DNA of 64,000 nt from Pseudomonadaceae bacterium (lineage in GTDB: Bacteria; Pseudomonadota; Gammaproteobacteria; Pseudomonadales; Azotimanducaceae), in the NCBI GenBank assembly GCA_024743435.1, contig JANSWO010000002.1, forward strand, positions 248,001-312,000, read 5' to 3'. The notes under the pieces are model-generated. The model did no database searches. It had not been told where the DNA came from and saw nothing but the letters and a program-made list of their open reading frames with translations. Shown here one piece after another: positions 17,627-27,306 of the stretch (within the stretch, counting starts at the first letter, position 1; the number at the start of each line of letters is the position of its first letter). A program made the translations under genes and the position numbers.

Positions 17627-18790
17627 CTAGGCCTTCCGGAACGGCGTGTGCTGGCTGACGTGCTCAATGTCCTGCTCGACATAGCCTCGCTCGTCGTCGA
17701 GGTAGCGCTCGATCGCCGCGCGGAAACCCGGATCTGGAATCCAGTGGGCACTGTAGGTGGCCTGCGGTTCGTACCCTCGGGCAACCTTGTGGCTGCCCTG
17801 GGCGCCTGCTTCGACCCGCGCTAGCCCGCGCTCGATCGCGAAGTCGATGGCCTGGTAGTAGCAGACCTCGAAGTGCAGGAATCGGTGGTCTTCAACGCAG
17901 CCCCAATTGCGGCCAAACAGGGTGTCGGAGCCGATGAAGTTGATCGCGCCCGCGATATAGCGGCCAGCGCGGCGTGCCATTATAAGTAGCGTATGCTCAG
18001 CGAAATCCTGCGCCATTGCCGAGAAAAATTCGCGGCTCAAATACGGCGATCCCCACTTGCGTGAGCCCGTATCCTGATAGAACTGATAGAACGCATCCAT
18101 GTGTTCATCGGTCAGCTCATCGCCGGTTATCCGTTCGATGGTTATGTCGTTCGCGAGTGCATCCCGCCGTTCGCGTTTGAGGTTCTTGCGCTTCTTGGAT
18201 GACAGGGCAGATAGGAAGTCATCGAAGCAGTTGTAACCACGGTTCTGCCAGTGGAATTGCTGGTCGATTCGCGCGAGGTAGCCCGCGTGCCTGGCCAACT
18301 CCCAGTCCTCTTGCTCCATGAACGTGATGTGCAGGCTCGAGAGGCTCATCTCGTCCGCGATTTGCGACGCCGCGCCCAGCAGGTCCATACGCCGATCGTT
18401 TGCATCATTCAAAACGCTGGGGTGCCGCAGCAGGCGAGGGCCTGTAGCCGGTGTGAACGGAACACAGCTCTGCAGCTTTGGGTAGTACTTGCCACCCGCA
18501 CGATGCCAGGCATCCGCCCAGGCATGATCGAAAACGTACTCACCCTGGGAATGCCCCTTGAGATACATGGGCATGAGTCCGACAACACGATTCGGGCTGT
18601 CGTCATCTTCGAGCAGCAAATGGAAGGGGTGCCAACCGGTTTCTTTTGTTGCGCTGTGCGAACGCTCCAGTGCGTACAGGAATGCATGGCTTAGAAAAGG
18701 GTTGTAGCTACCGGAAGAGGTTGCGCAGGCATCCCAGAGGGCGGCATCAATCTCGCTGATATCGTGGACGGCGCGGGCGGTAAGTGACAT
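17627..18790 (-). CDS. FemAB/GNAT-fold acyltransferase-like protein (COG3146 type)
   Basis: A 387-residue protein of the group annotated GNAT-family acetyltransferase or peptidoglycan biosynthesis protein, related to the FemAB fold. Visible family features are YNPFLSHAFLYALERS near the start, a KKRKNLKRERRDAL basic helix in the middle, and YYQAIDFAIERGLARVEAGA followed by HKVARGYEP near the end. No signal or membrane segment is seen. These proteins are assumed to transfer an acyl or aminoacyl group, but neither donor nor acceptor is known. Transcribed convergently with the DUF3014 gene. Confidence 0.8.
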   Translation of the reverse strand: MSLTARAVHDISEIDAALWDACATSSGSYNPFLSHAFLYALERSHSATKETGWHPFHLLLEDDDSPNRVVGLMPMYLKGHSQGEYVFDHAWADAWHRAGGKYYPKLQSCVPFTPATGPRLLRHPSVLNDANDRRMDLLGAASQIADEMSLSSLHITFMEQEDWELARHAGYLARIDQQFHWQNRGYNCFDDFLSALSSKKRKNLKRERRDALANDITIERITGDELTDEHMDAFYQFYQDTGSRKWGSPYLSREFFSAMAQDFAEHTLLIMARRAGRYIAGAINFIGSDTLFGRNWGCVEDHRFLHFEVCYYQAIDFAIERGLARVEAGAQGSHKVARGYEPQATYSAHWIPDPGFRAAIERYLDDERGYVEQDIEHVSQHTPFRKA

Positions 18791-18905
18791 GTCGCAAGAT
18801 TACTCGATTCGCCTGATGAGCGCGTGACGATTGAGAGAGAACAGGAGCTGGGGTCGGGCAAACCCAGGGGCTGGCTGGGAGGCATTGATTGAAATAAAAA
18901 TGTTA

Positions 18906-18935
18906 TTGAGAACGATTCTCATTATCGGCTATAGT
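18906..18935 (+). promoter_or_regulatory. Promoter overlapped by a Fur box
   Basis: The perfect dyad TGAGAA-CGA-TTCTCA lies at 18907-18921. The 19 bases from 18908 (GAGAACGATTCTCATTATC) match the classical Fur consensus at 15 positions by my count. A -35-like TTGAGA (18906-18911) and a -10-like TATAGT (18930-18935), spaced 18 bases apart, bracket the dyad. Bound Fur would therefore block RNA polymerase when iron is plentiful. It precedes a TonB-dependent receptor, the expected target. Confidence 0.82.
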
Positions 18936-19015
18936 CTGCCCCCTCGACGGTCGCAGCAGGCCGTTGAGTGGCTGTTGCCATCCTTTGCCACCCGTCAACA
19001 ACTAGAGATCGCTCG

Positions 19016-21292
19016 ATGCGTCGTCAATCAGAATCTACCGCTCCTCCATCGCTTTTTGGCGCGGCCGCCACCCTCGTCGTTACCTGCGCGCTCATCGTTG
19101 TACCGGTTACTGCTGATGATTCTCTGTTCGTGGAAGAGATCACGATCGTTGGAGATCGCGAGCAGGGTGAGCAGGTTCCCGGCAGTGCTCATTATCTGGG
19201 CAAGCAAGAGCTTGAGCGCTTGGGATATAGCGACATACAGCGCGTGATTCGTCAGATTCCTGGCGTCTCGGTACAGGTTGAAGACGGCTACGGGCTACGA
19301 CCAAATCTGTCAATCCGAGGTGTTGCTACCGAGCGAAGTGGGCGCATTACCCTGCTGGAAGACAACGTGCTGATCGCTCCGGCGCCTTACTCAGCGCCCA
19401 GTGCTTATTACTTCCCAACCCTCGGCCGCATGTCTGGGGTCGAAGTACTGAAAGGACCGGCAGCCATCACCCAGGGCCCGTACACGATCGGCGGTGCGCT
19501 CAACATGCTGTCTACGCCCATTCCAACAGAGGCGAGTGGAGAAGTGCTGCTCGAAGCAGCTGAAGATTCAACGTATCGATTGCATGGCCACTTCGGCCAG
19601 ACCTTCGGCAATGGCTTCGGTTTCCTGCTTGAGACACACCAGTGGCGTTCTGACGGTTTTCAAACCATCGACCGGGGTGGTGACTCCGGGCTCGATGTGC
19701 GGGATTACACCCTGAAACTGGCTTATGCACCGGCCGAATCGCGTCACAGGATCGAGTTGAAGTGGCAGGTGGCTGATCAGGACTCGGATCAAAGCTATCT
19801 CGGCCTGACGGATGCGGACTTCAGTGACAACGGTCTGCGACGCTACGGTTTGTCAGCGCTCGACAATATCGACACGGCGCACGATCAGATAATCGTTCGC
19901 TACGAGTTTGCATTGAATGATTCATCCGCGTTGTCGTTAACGGGTTATCGCAATGAGCACGAGCGCGATTGGTTCAAAACCGAGGGCATCGACTTTGACG
20001 GCAGCGCAAACGCCGAGTCGTTCTCCCGCACCAGCTGGTCTAATGTGATTCAGGCGGTGAATGGTGGTGCGTCATTGGGTGGCTTCACGTCTTTGGAGCT
20101 AGCTCAGATACTTGACGGTAGCCTCGATACCGCGCCGGGCAGTATTCAGTTGCGCTCGAACGCCCGGGAATACCTCTCCCAGGGCATCCAGCTGGGGTTC
20201 ACCTGGGACTTCGAGACGGGTGCGTTGCGCCATGAATTCTCTGCAGGCATTCGCTGGCACGAAGATGAAGAGGACAGGCTGCAGCGCAATAGCAGCTACT
20301 CCCAGATTGATGGCGAGCTTGTTCTGGATGACCTCGGGCTGCTTGGCAATGCCGGCAACCGGCTGCAGGAGGCCGAGGCTTTAGCGATTCATGTGTTCGA
20401 CCGGATAGAAGTGGGTAACTGGGTGTTTACCCCCGGCGTTCGCTTCGAAGATATTGAGCAGCAGAGAACGCGGTGGGAAACGCGCTCGAGCGTGACGAGC
20501 GATCCCTCGCAGCGAACCGCGGCCAGCGTGCGAGATCGTCGCAGCAATGACACGACAGTCGTTCTGCCAGGGTTTGGAGCCGCCTACCAGGTAACGGATT
20601 CGTTATCCCTGTTCGGTGGCGTCCATAAGGGCTTTACGGCGCCGAGTAACTCGCCGGGCGTCAAGGAAGAGGAGGCGATCAACTATGAGCTTGGTGTCCG
20701 GCTGAGCCATGGCGAGCTATACGCCGAAGCCGCGTACTTCTTGAGCGACTATGACAACCTGCTCGGAGAGTGCACGGCATCCTCAGGTTCGGACTGTGAC
20801 ATTGGCGATGCGTTCAATGGCGATGCCGCAACGGTTAAAGGCGTCGAATTACTGGTCACGGCAGACCTCTCCCAGGGCGCGGGCATCTCCATACCGGCAT
20901 CGTTGGCGTACACCTACATAGACGGCTCCTTCGACACCGACATTGCGGATACGGCGTTCTTTGGCGACGTCAGTTCCGGCGACCCGATTCCCTACATTCC
21001 GGAGCACCAGCTCAGCCTGACCGTTGGTCTGGAGACCGAACGCTGGGGGGTGTTCGGAGCACTCAGTTTCGTCGACGAGGTGTGCGTGCGCGCTTCCTGC
21101 TCAGACTTCGAACAAACCGATAGCTCAATGACGCTGGATATCTCCTCACGCTATTCACTGCGCGATGGCGTTACGCTGCTGGCGCGGATTGAAAACCTGA
21201 CGGATGAAGAAGATATCCTGGGCCGACAGCCGTACGGCGCACGTCCGAACAAAAGCCGAACTGCATCGCTGGGCGTTCGCGTGGAGTTCTAG
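19016..21292 (+). CDS. TonB-dependent outer-membrane receptor, FecA-like
   Basis: A 758-residue outer-membrane receptor. After a signal peptide ending near VPVTADD comes a TonB-box-like stretch (VEEITIVGDRE). The plug domain includes RQIPGVSVQ, LRPNLSIRG and VEVLKGPAAITQGPYTIGG. The 22-strand barrel ends in LGVRVEF with the usual C-terminal aromatic residue. It resembles ferric-dicitrate and related siderophore receptors; the exact ligand is unknown. The ATG at 19016 gives a good signal peptide; a GTG at 18968 would add 16 residues. A Fur box about 100 bases upstream supports iron-repressed expression. No ABC permease, TonB or FecR/FecI genes are next to it, so it relies on transport genes elsewhere. 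Confidence 0.92.
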   Translation: MRRQSESTAPPSLFGAAATLVVTCALIVVPVTADDSLFVEEITIVGDREQGEQVPGSAHYLGKQELERLGYSDIQRVIRQIPGVSVQVEDGYGLRPNLSIRGVATERSGRITLLEDNVLIAPAPYSAPSAYYFPTLGRMSGVEVLKGPAAITQGPYTIGGALNMLSTPIPTEASGEVLLEAAEDSTYRLHGHFGQTFGNGFGFLLETHQWRSDGFQTIDRGGDSGLDVRDYTLKLAYAPAESRHRIELKWQVADQDSDQSYLGLTDADFSDNGLRRYGLSALDNIDTAHDQIIVRYEFALNDSSALSLTGYRNEHERDWFKTEGIDFDGSANAESFSRTSWSNVIQAVNGGASLGGFTSLELAQILDGSLDTAPGSIQLRSNAREYLSQGIQLGFTWDFETGALRHEFSAGIRWHEDEEDRLQRNSSYSQIDGELVLDDLGLLGNAGNRLQEAEALAIHVFDRIEVGNWVFTPGVRFEDIEQQRTRWETRSSVTSDPSQRTAASVRDRRSNDTTVVLPGFGAAYQVTDSLSLFGGVHKGFTAPSNSPGVKEEEAINYELGVRLSHGELYAEAAYFLSDYDNLLGECTASSGSDCDIGDAFNGDAATVKGVELLVTADLSQGAGISIPASLAYTYIDGSFDTDIADTAFFGDVSSGDPIPYIPEHQLSLTVGLETERWGVFGALSFVDEVCVRASCSDFEQTDSSMTLDISSRYSLRDGVTLLARIENLTDEEDILGRQPYGARPNKSRTASLGVRVEF

Positions 21293-21328
21293 GCTGCCCG
21301 GGTTGCGCTACGCCGGAACCACTGTTGT

Positions 21329-21396
21329 TTAGTCGACAAGGTTTCTTAATCGACATAGTTGTTTAAACGACATAGTCGCTTAGTCGACATAGCAGG
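21329..21396. repeat. 17-bp tandem repeat overlapping the 3' end of the NUDIX gene
   Basis: Four 17-base units start at 21329, 21346, 21363 and 21380, in the pattern TTAGTCGACATAG plus four variable bases. The unit at 21380 contains the stop codon and last codons (Tyr-Val-Asp-stop) of the minus-strand NUDIX gene. Each other unit carries a copy of the same TAA in the same relative position, so the gene's terminus appears to have been duplicated outward three times. The array lies between that gene and the convergent TonB-dependent receptor gene. Confidence 0.88.
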
Positions 21397-22024
21397 CCAG
21401 GGTAGGCTCATCTCTATGCCGCACGGCTAGATGAATGTCGTCCGCAATGGTTCTGCCTTCGGATAGTGGGGGCAACGCGTCAATAGGAAAGTAGCGAGCG
21501 TCCGATGTTTCCATGCCGGCTATGGGAACATCGCCCCTCGGGTCTTCGCAAAGCAGAAACAGTTTGTAGAAGTCGCGAACGTCGGGCGTGTAGTTGTGCC
21601 TGATTTTGTGCTTGAGGGCGAACAGCCGGCCCACGGTCACATCGATTCCTGCTTCTTCCCGGATCTCCTTGATGATGTTCTGCCTCGGCGAAAGACCGAC
21701 TTCTGTGAAACCTCCGGGCAAACACCACAGGCCGTCTGCTTTTTCCTGAACCAGGAGAATCCGGTCGGATTCACCATCGAATACAGCGCCTCGAACCTCG
21801 ACCTTTGGGGTGCTGTAGCCTTCGCCGTGATCGGTAAACAGGCCTTTGATCGCCTGTGGTGTTGAGTCTGCGAGTTGCGCCAGCATCATGGTCGCAATGT
21901 CGTTCAGCTCGTCGTAACGCTCTCTGTCGAATTCGCTCGCAGCGAAATGTTGACCAGTGCCAGCAATCGCGTGGATTTTCTTAACCCAGTCGAGCCAGCT
22001 GTCTTTTCGATCGGCTGGTTTCAT
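21380..22024 (-). CDS. NUDIX hydrolase with N-terminal Nudix_N-type domain
   Basis: A 214-residue protein. About 55 helical N-terminal residues (WLDWVKKIHAIAGTGQ, LNDIATMMLAQL) precede the hydrolase domain, as in a family often annotated ADP-ribose pyrophosphatase. The NUDIX box reads GGFTEVGLSPRQ then NIIKEIREEAGI: the metal-binding REEAG core is present, but the first box glutamate is leucine and the RE is KE, which I believe is common in this subfamily. Likely substrates are nucleoside diphosphates linked to another group. The start at 22024 is preferred; an upstream start would run into trxB. It lies seven bases downstream of trxB, so the two are co-transcribed. Confidence 0.85.
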   Translation of the reverse strand: MKPADRKDSWLDWVKKIHAIAGTGQHFAASEFDRERYDELNDIATMMLAQLADSTPQAIKGLFTDHGEGYSTPKVEVRGAVFDGESDRILLVQEKADGLWCLPGGFTEVGLSPRQNIIKEIREEAGIDVTVGRLFALKHKIRHNYTPDVRDFYKLFLLCEDPRGDVPIAGMETSDARYFPIDALPPLSEGRTIADDIHLAVRHRDEPTLACYVD

Positions 22025-22031
22025 TACGCGC

Positions 22032-22994
<963 letters not shown>

Positions 22995-23040
22995 CTAGCG
23001 GCGGAGTCTAGCGACTCAGGCCAGCAAGCGCGACGGTTGT

Positions 23041-23068
23041 TGCGGCAGACAGGTGCCTTTTTGCCGCA
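23041..23068. promoter_or_regulatory. Nested dyad in the trxB / hydrolase divergent region
   Basis: TGCGGCA at 23041-23047 is mirrored exactly by TGCCGCA at 23062-23068, and AGG-TG-CCT lies nested between them. The whole 28-base stretch could fold as one hairpin or serve as an operator for a dimeric regulator. It sits in the 221-base region between two divergent genes, where regulator sites are expected. No regulator is adjacent, so this is only a candidate. Confidence 0.35.
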
Positions 23069-23182
23069 TGGAGGGCAAACTTGGAGGTCGCAGGCGGGGC
23101 TATCTAAGGGGTCTCGGATGCGATACTGCGAGGGCAACCACGAGTTGCAAATACAGTGATGGGATGACGAGGGGGACAGTTC

Positions 23183-23905
23183 ATGCCCATGTTCGATGAT
23201 GGTGAGCGATCGATTTACTACGAGGATCGTGGATCGGGTGAGGCAGTGCTTCTGCTGGCGCCTGGAGGCATGCGCAGCAGCGTCGCCATGTGGAGTAACT
23301 CACCGTTTAACCCGGTTGAGGAGCTGTCCGATGGTTTCCGCGTGATTGCGATGGATCAGAGAAACGCCGGCCAGAGCCGCGCGCCGATCGCCGCTGAGGA
23401 CGGCTGGCACACGTACGCTGCGGATCAACTGGCGCTCATGGATCACCTGGGTATCGAACGCTTTCACGTGCTCGGTATGTGCATCGGTGGCCCGTTTTGT
23501 TTAGGGCTCATCGAGTCAGCACCGCTGCGTGTCCTCAGCGCCGTACTGCTGCAACCGATTGGGTTGGATGATAACCGCGAGGTCTTTCACGATCTGTTCG
23601 ACGGCTGGGCAGCGGAAATGGAGGCAGATGGCCGAGGCGTGGCGGAGGACGTGCTGGCGAGCTTTCGAAGCAATCTGTTTGATGGCGAAGACTTTCTGTT
23701 CAATGTCGGCGATGAGTTTGTTGCAGCCTGCGCGACGCCATTGATGGTTCTACAGGGGAACGATCCCTATCACCCGCTCGCAACGAGCAAGCGGATTCGA
23801 GAATCTGCCCCCAATGTGACGTATATCGAATCCTGGAAAGAAGGGGCGGACGTCCCGGCGGCCGCCGGCGAAGTGCGCACGTTCCTGACTGCGCATTCCG
23901 AGTAG
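23183..23905 (+). CDS. Alpha/beta hydrolase with a cysteine nucleophile
   Basis: A 240-residue alpha/beta-hydrolase-fold protein with no signal peptide. It shows the usual LLLAPGGMRS oxyanion loop near 24-32, VIAMDQRNAGQS (54-65) and the nucleophile elbow GMCIGG with a cysteine at 100 instead of serine. The acid-histidine region is probably GNDPYHP at about 193-199. A cysteine nucleophile occurs in dienelactone hydrolases but is uncommon in this branch, so the reaction is uncertain. It is monocistronic and convergent with the MFS transporter. Confidence 0.8.
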   Translation: MPMFDDGERSIYYEDRGSGEAVLLLAPGGMRSSVAMWSNSPFNPVEELSDGFRVIAMDQRNAGQSRAPIAAEDGWHTYAADQLALMDHLGIERFHVLGMCIGGPFCLGLIESAPLRVLSAVLLQPIGLDDNREVFHDLFDGWAAEMEADGRGVAEDVLASFRSNLFDGEDFLFNVGDEFVAACATPLMVLQGNDPYHPLATSKRIRESAPNVTYIESWKEGADVPAAAGEVRTFLTAHSE

Positions 23906-23989
23906 CGCAACTGTCTGCGCCGCCGTCGCTCCGGGCGCGCCTGAAGCAATCTGTCCGGGCTCTCATCGAGCCCGGTATGCCGCGGCGAG

Positions 23990-25306
23990 CTAGGCAGGCT
24001 TGTCCACCAGCACCACATCGTCGGTGACCAGATCGTTCTCCAGATGCCTGCCTGCCATGAAGTAGTGGAAGGCGGACCAGAGATAGACAAACGAGCAGAT
24101 CATCAAGCTGTAGCGGATCGCTTGCTCACCGTAGGACGGTTCGAGCAGGTCTGCGATCAAGCCGGTCACGGTTGGCCCGAGCCCGAGACCAATGATGTTG
24201 AGTACGAACAGCAACACAGCAGAAGCGACAGCCCGCATCCTCAGCGCAACCAGCCCCTGCGTTTGCGCGAATGTGGTTGCCTGGTAGAAGTTGGACAGCA
24301 TCACCGGTATGCACAGCCAGAACCAGGCCATCCATGCCGTTTTCGACATCAGCGCGATGACCGTGAAAGGCACAGATACCGATAGTGCCGCCGCGACCAC
24401 CCATAGCGCCCAACGCTTGTCCCGGGAGCCCATTCGATCGGACAGATAGCCTCCCAAGGCGATGCCGATGCCGCCGGGGATGCCGAACAGTAAGCCGAGC
24501 ATGGTGCCGACTTCGCCCGTTTTCATATCGAAGCTGAGAATGAAGAAAGAGGCGGCAAAGTTGGTCATGCCGTAACCGACGAAGGCGGCAAGCGCACCGC
24601 CAAATGCCATGTGGCGAAAGGTCGGTTTACGCCACAACGTGCCAAATGTGACCCATACCGATGGGGCCTCGACAACCGCGCTGCGCGCTTCAGCCATGCC
24701 TCTTGGCGGTTCACGCAGCGTAAAGCGGACGATGAGCGCGATCAGCAGGCCGGGAATGCCGACGACGGCAAATGCCCAACGCCAGCCGAAAAACTCATTA
24801 ATCCAGCCGCCGACGAAGAAGCCAAACAGAATGCCAACCGGAATTCCCAGGCTGTAGATGCCGAGCGCGGTAGCCCGTTTATCGGCCGGATAGTAGTCAG
24901 AGATCATCGAGTGCGATGGCGGTGAGCCACCAGCCTCGCCGACAGCAACGCCGACACGAGCGAGCAGCATTTGCCAGAAGTTGTTGGCAAGGCCTGAGAT
25001 GGCTGTGAAGAAGCTCCAGATGGTGACCGCCAACGCGATGATGTTGCGCCGGTTGTGTTTGTCCGCGAGCCGCGCAATCGGGATGCCGAGCGTTGCGTAG
25101 AACATGGCAAAGGCTAAGCCGGTGAGGAGACCGATCTGAAAGTTAGAGAAACCCAGCTCTGCTTTGATCGGCTCCACCAGGATCGACAGAATCTGTCGAT
25201 CGATGAAGTTGAAGGTGTAAACAACCGTCAGGACGCCAAGTGCGTAGTTGCGCGTGGCAGGACTGAAGATGCTTGTGTCAACGGGCTGCGGTTTCGGCTC
25301 GGACAT
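23990..25306 (-). CDS. Major facilitator superfamily transporter, Spinster-like
   Basis: A 438-residue inner-membrane transporter with about 12 hydrophobic helices. It opens with the FNFIDRQILSILVEPIK helix and has the loop 2-3 motif ARLADKHNRRNI and a second-helix AVGEAGGSPPSHSMISDYY motif, both typical of the Spinster/hexuronate-like MFS group common in marine and soil proteobacteria. It should couple proton or sodium flow to movement of an organic anion or lipid-like solute. The substrate is unknown. No catabolic genes are adjacent. Confidence 0.87.
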   Translation of the reverse strand: MSEPKPQPVDTSIFSPATRNYALGVLTVVYTFNFIDRQILSILVEPIKAELGFSNFQIGLLTGLAFAMFYATLGIPIARLADKHNRRNIIALAVTIWSFFTAISGLANNFWQMLLARVGVAVGEAGGSPPSHSMISDYYPADKRATALGIYSLGIPVGILFGFFVGGWINEFFGWRWAFAVVGIPGLLIALIVRFTLREPPRGMAEARSAVVEAPSVWVTFGTLWRKPTFRHMAFGGALAAFVGYGMTNFAASFFILSFDMKTGEVGTMLGLLFGIPGGIGIALGGYLSDRMGSRDKRWALWVVAAALSVSVPFTVIALMSKTAWMAWFWLCIPVMLSNFYQATTFAQTQGLVALRMRAVASAVLLFVLNIIGLGLGPTVTGLIADLLEPSYGEQAIRYSLMICSFVYLWSAFHYFMAGRHLENDLVTDDVVLVDKPA

Positions 25307-25439
25307 GTTGGGCGGCTACCCCTCGATTGTTATTGGTTTTATTTGGCTCGCGCTTCGATTGTGGCAGCGCGCCGGCGTGCTGGCCAGTTGCGCTGAGCAG
25401 CATTGTGAGATCGGAGAACGGCGGCCACGTTCTGTGATC

Positions 25440-26108
25440 TCAACCGACTCGGAAGCCATCAGGGTCTGTCTCGCACCAGGTGATTGCTGGGCCGGCGCGC
25501 GCCGGCCCGGTGCCAGCGAGACTGAATTCCAGGCGAGCAGGCCCCGTCTCTACGGAAACCTGCGGGCAGCCATCTGGCCAATCGATCGACGGCAGCAGTT
25601 GATGGACACATGACGCTGGCGGCGCGCAGAGGCGCAGACCAAGCAAACGCGCGTCGGCCGTAAGCGTCATGCTGGGGTGCGGGCTGTCGAGCCAATTGAT
25701 AAAGAAAGGCACACAACCACCGCCCGCGTCGCCGCGAATGAATAGCAGCTGCCATTTCAGCAGCTCGCCCGTCGGCGTCTTGCGGCTCATGTTGAGCGCA
25801 CCGGTATGTGCAATGCCCTGGCGCTCGAGAGCAGCGCCCCATGCGTCAAGATCATCGATGGCGAGCGCCCAGTGAAACGGGCTCAGGGTTTGTGGCAGCG
25901 TTGGCTGCTGCCGCGCGGGTTGCCCCGGATCATGAGCCAGCAGCTCAACGTACATCCCATCCGCCAGTCCACTCAGGGCATTGCGCGTACCGACGCCCGG
26001 GTGGCTGCCGCCATCGTCGACACTCGTGCCCATCGCACGCTGCCACTGCGCCTTCGCATCGAGCAGATCCATTGCGGCGAGTACGATGTGATCGATGCTC
26101 GCCTTCAT
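25440..26108 (-). CDS. VOC / glyoxalase-like domain protein
   Basis: A 222-residue protein starting MKASIDHIVLAAMDLLDA, the opening strand of a Glyoxalase_3-type domain. A central HWALAIDDLDAWGAAL segment resembles the second half of the fold. The C-terminal 90 residues are less conserved. These proteins are annotated only as glyoxalase-like; no substrate is known. The start overlaps the stop of the upstream DsbA-family gene by four bases (ATGA), so the pair is translationally coupled. Confidence 0.8.
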   Translation of the reverse strand: MKASIDHIVLAAMDLLDAKAQWQRAMGTSVDDGGSHPGVGTRNALSGLADGMYVELLAHDPGQPARQQPTLPQTLSPFHWALAIDDLDAWGAALERQGIAHTGALNMSRKTPTGELLKWQLLFIRGDAGGGCVPFFINWLDSPHPSMTLTADARLLGLRLCAPPASCVHQLLPSIDWPDGCPQVSVETGPARLEFSLAGTGPARAGPAITWCETDPDGFRVG

Positions 26109-26758
26109 GCCGGTCGATCGTCCAAGCGACTTTTGGCGCGTTCGATAATCTGGGCTAGTGAATCGACGGTTTGCGCACCCGGAAGTACATAGCTATTTGC
26201 CAGCAAAAAGCTTGGTACACCGGCGATGTTCAACTCCATTGCGCGTTCGCGCTGCACGCTCATCTCGCGATCTGCCTGCTCTCTGCCGGGGCCAGACAGG
26301 CATTGGCTTACGTCTGGCTCGCTCAGGCCGCTCGCGCGCGCAATCTCCATGAGCGCCATCTCGTCACCAACATCGAGACCGTCCAGGAAATGGGCTCGAA
26401 ACAGTTGCTCCGCCAGTTCGTGTTGCAGCCCCTGATCGTGTGCGACATCCATCAGGGCATGGGCTGCAGCGGTGTTCGGGGTTTTCGTTATCGCTGCATA
26501 GTTCAGTTCGAGCCCGACCGAGCTGGCCTCTTCACGAATGCGTCCGGGCACTCGCGCAAGCGATGCGCCTTCCCCATAGCGGCTACGCAGCTGTTTCATC
26601 CTGTCGATGCCCTGGGCGGGCACGTTGGGTTGCAATTGCCATGGCCGCCAGCGAACGCTGACACCGTCTCCGGTTGGCCCGGCCAGCACGACATCGAGCC
26701 GGCGTTTGCCGATGAAACACCAGGGACAAATGATGTCGGAGAAAATCTCGATCAGCAT
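26105..26758 (-). CDS. DsbA-family (FrnE-like) oxidoreductase
   Basis: A 217-residue thioredoxin-fold protein beginning MLIEIFSDIICPWCFIGKRR, with the active-site CPWC at about 11-14. This is the signature of the cytosolic FrnE/2-hydroxychromene-2-carboxylate isomerase-like branch of DsbA. There is a helical insertion, then the closing GVPSFLLANSYVLPGAQ with the cis-proline loop. There is no signal peptide, consistent with a cytosolic dithiol oxidoreductase or polyketide-type isomerase. The ATG at 26758 is preferred because GGAAGAAA lies just upstream. It is the first gene of a pair with the VOC protein. Confidence 0.88.
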   Translation of the reverse strand: MLIEIFSDIICPWCFIGKRRLDVVLAGPTGDGVSVRWRPWQLQPNVPAQGIDRMKQLRSRYGEGASLARVPGRIREEASSVGLELNYAAITKTPNTAAAHALMDVAHDQGLQHELAEQLFRAHFLDGLDVGDEMALMEIARASGLSEPDVSQCLSGPGREQADREMSVQRERAMELNIAGVPSFLLANSYVLPGAQTVDSLAQIIERAKSRLDDRPA

Positions 26759-26930
26759 GGTTTCTTCCCACTGGTAAATGGCGCCTGGCCTGTAGCGCGC
26801 ATGGTCTGCCCGCAATGCTCATGACAGGCGCGGCGCCTACGCGTCAGGTTTTCGGGAGCAGCGTGGCGGAAATTTGACAACCCATTCATTTTTGCTGGAC
26901 TTGAGTCAGGGAGCAACTCGGAACGAGAAC

Positions 26931-27158
26931 ATGTCAGCAGGACAAGCGATACGGATATCAGGGCAACGAACGTCAAGTGATGGCGTCATGGGCGCTGTCG
27001 TGCAGATCGGGGCAGAGGAATATCGGGTCACCGATGTCCGCCATCAGCAAGGTGGCACCATGTTGTACGCCGAACGGCAAGCCATTCGGGGCGGTCGGCC
27101 ACATCGAGCCGCATTCCGTCTTGATGACGTCATTGACCATGTGCTCGTTGGTGCCTGA
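26931..27158 (+). CDS. Small hypothetical protein
   Basis: A 75-residue protein I do not recognise. It has alternating polar and hydrophobic residues suggesting several beta strands (GAVVQIGAEEYRVTDVRH) and a closing AAFRLDDVIDHVLVG. No signal peptide or membrane segment. The ATG at 26931 follows a GAACGAGAA purine stretch; an in-frame TTG further upstream is possible. It sits 148 bases upstream of another unknown gene on the same strand. The coding claim rests on codon structure alone. Confidence 0.5.
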   Translation: MSAGQAIRISGQRTSSDGVMGAVVQIGAEEYRVTDVRHQQGGTMLYAERQAIRGGRPHRAAFRLDDVIDHVLVGA

Positions 27159-27306
27159 ACGCCAGCAGTGGCGCCGTTTGTCGCGGCTTTGAGAGCGCCT
27201 GTCTGCGCTGAGACGACAACGTGACGCCGCGCACACTGTGTCTGCACGCCAGGGTTTTTAATGGCTAACGAGCCAGTAAACGCCGGATGTAGTAACTCAG
27301 CACGCC

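Noticed and set aside
27160-27173. CGCCA-GCAG-TGGCG as an intrinsic terminator after the 75-residue gene
   Set aside because: The stem is only 5 bp and is followed by mixed sequence, not a T-run.
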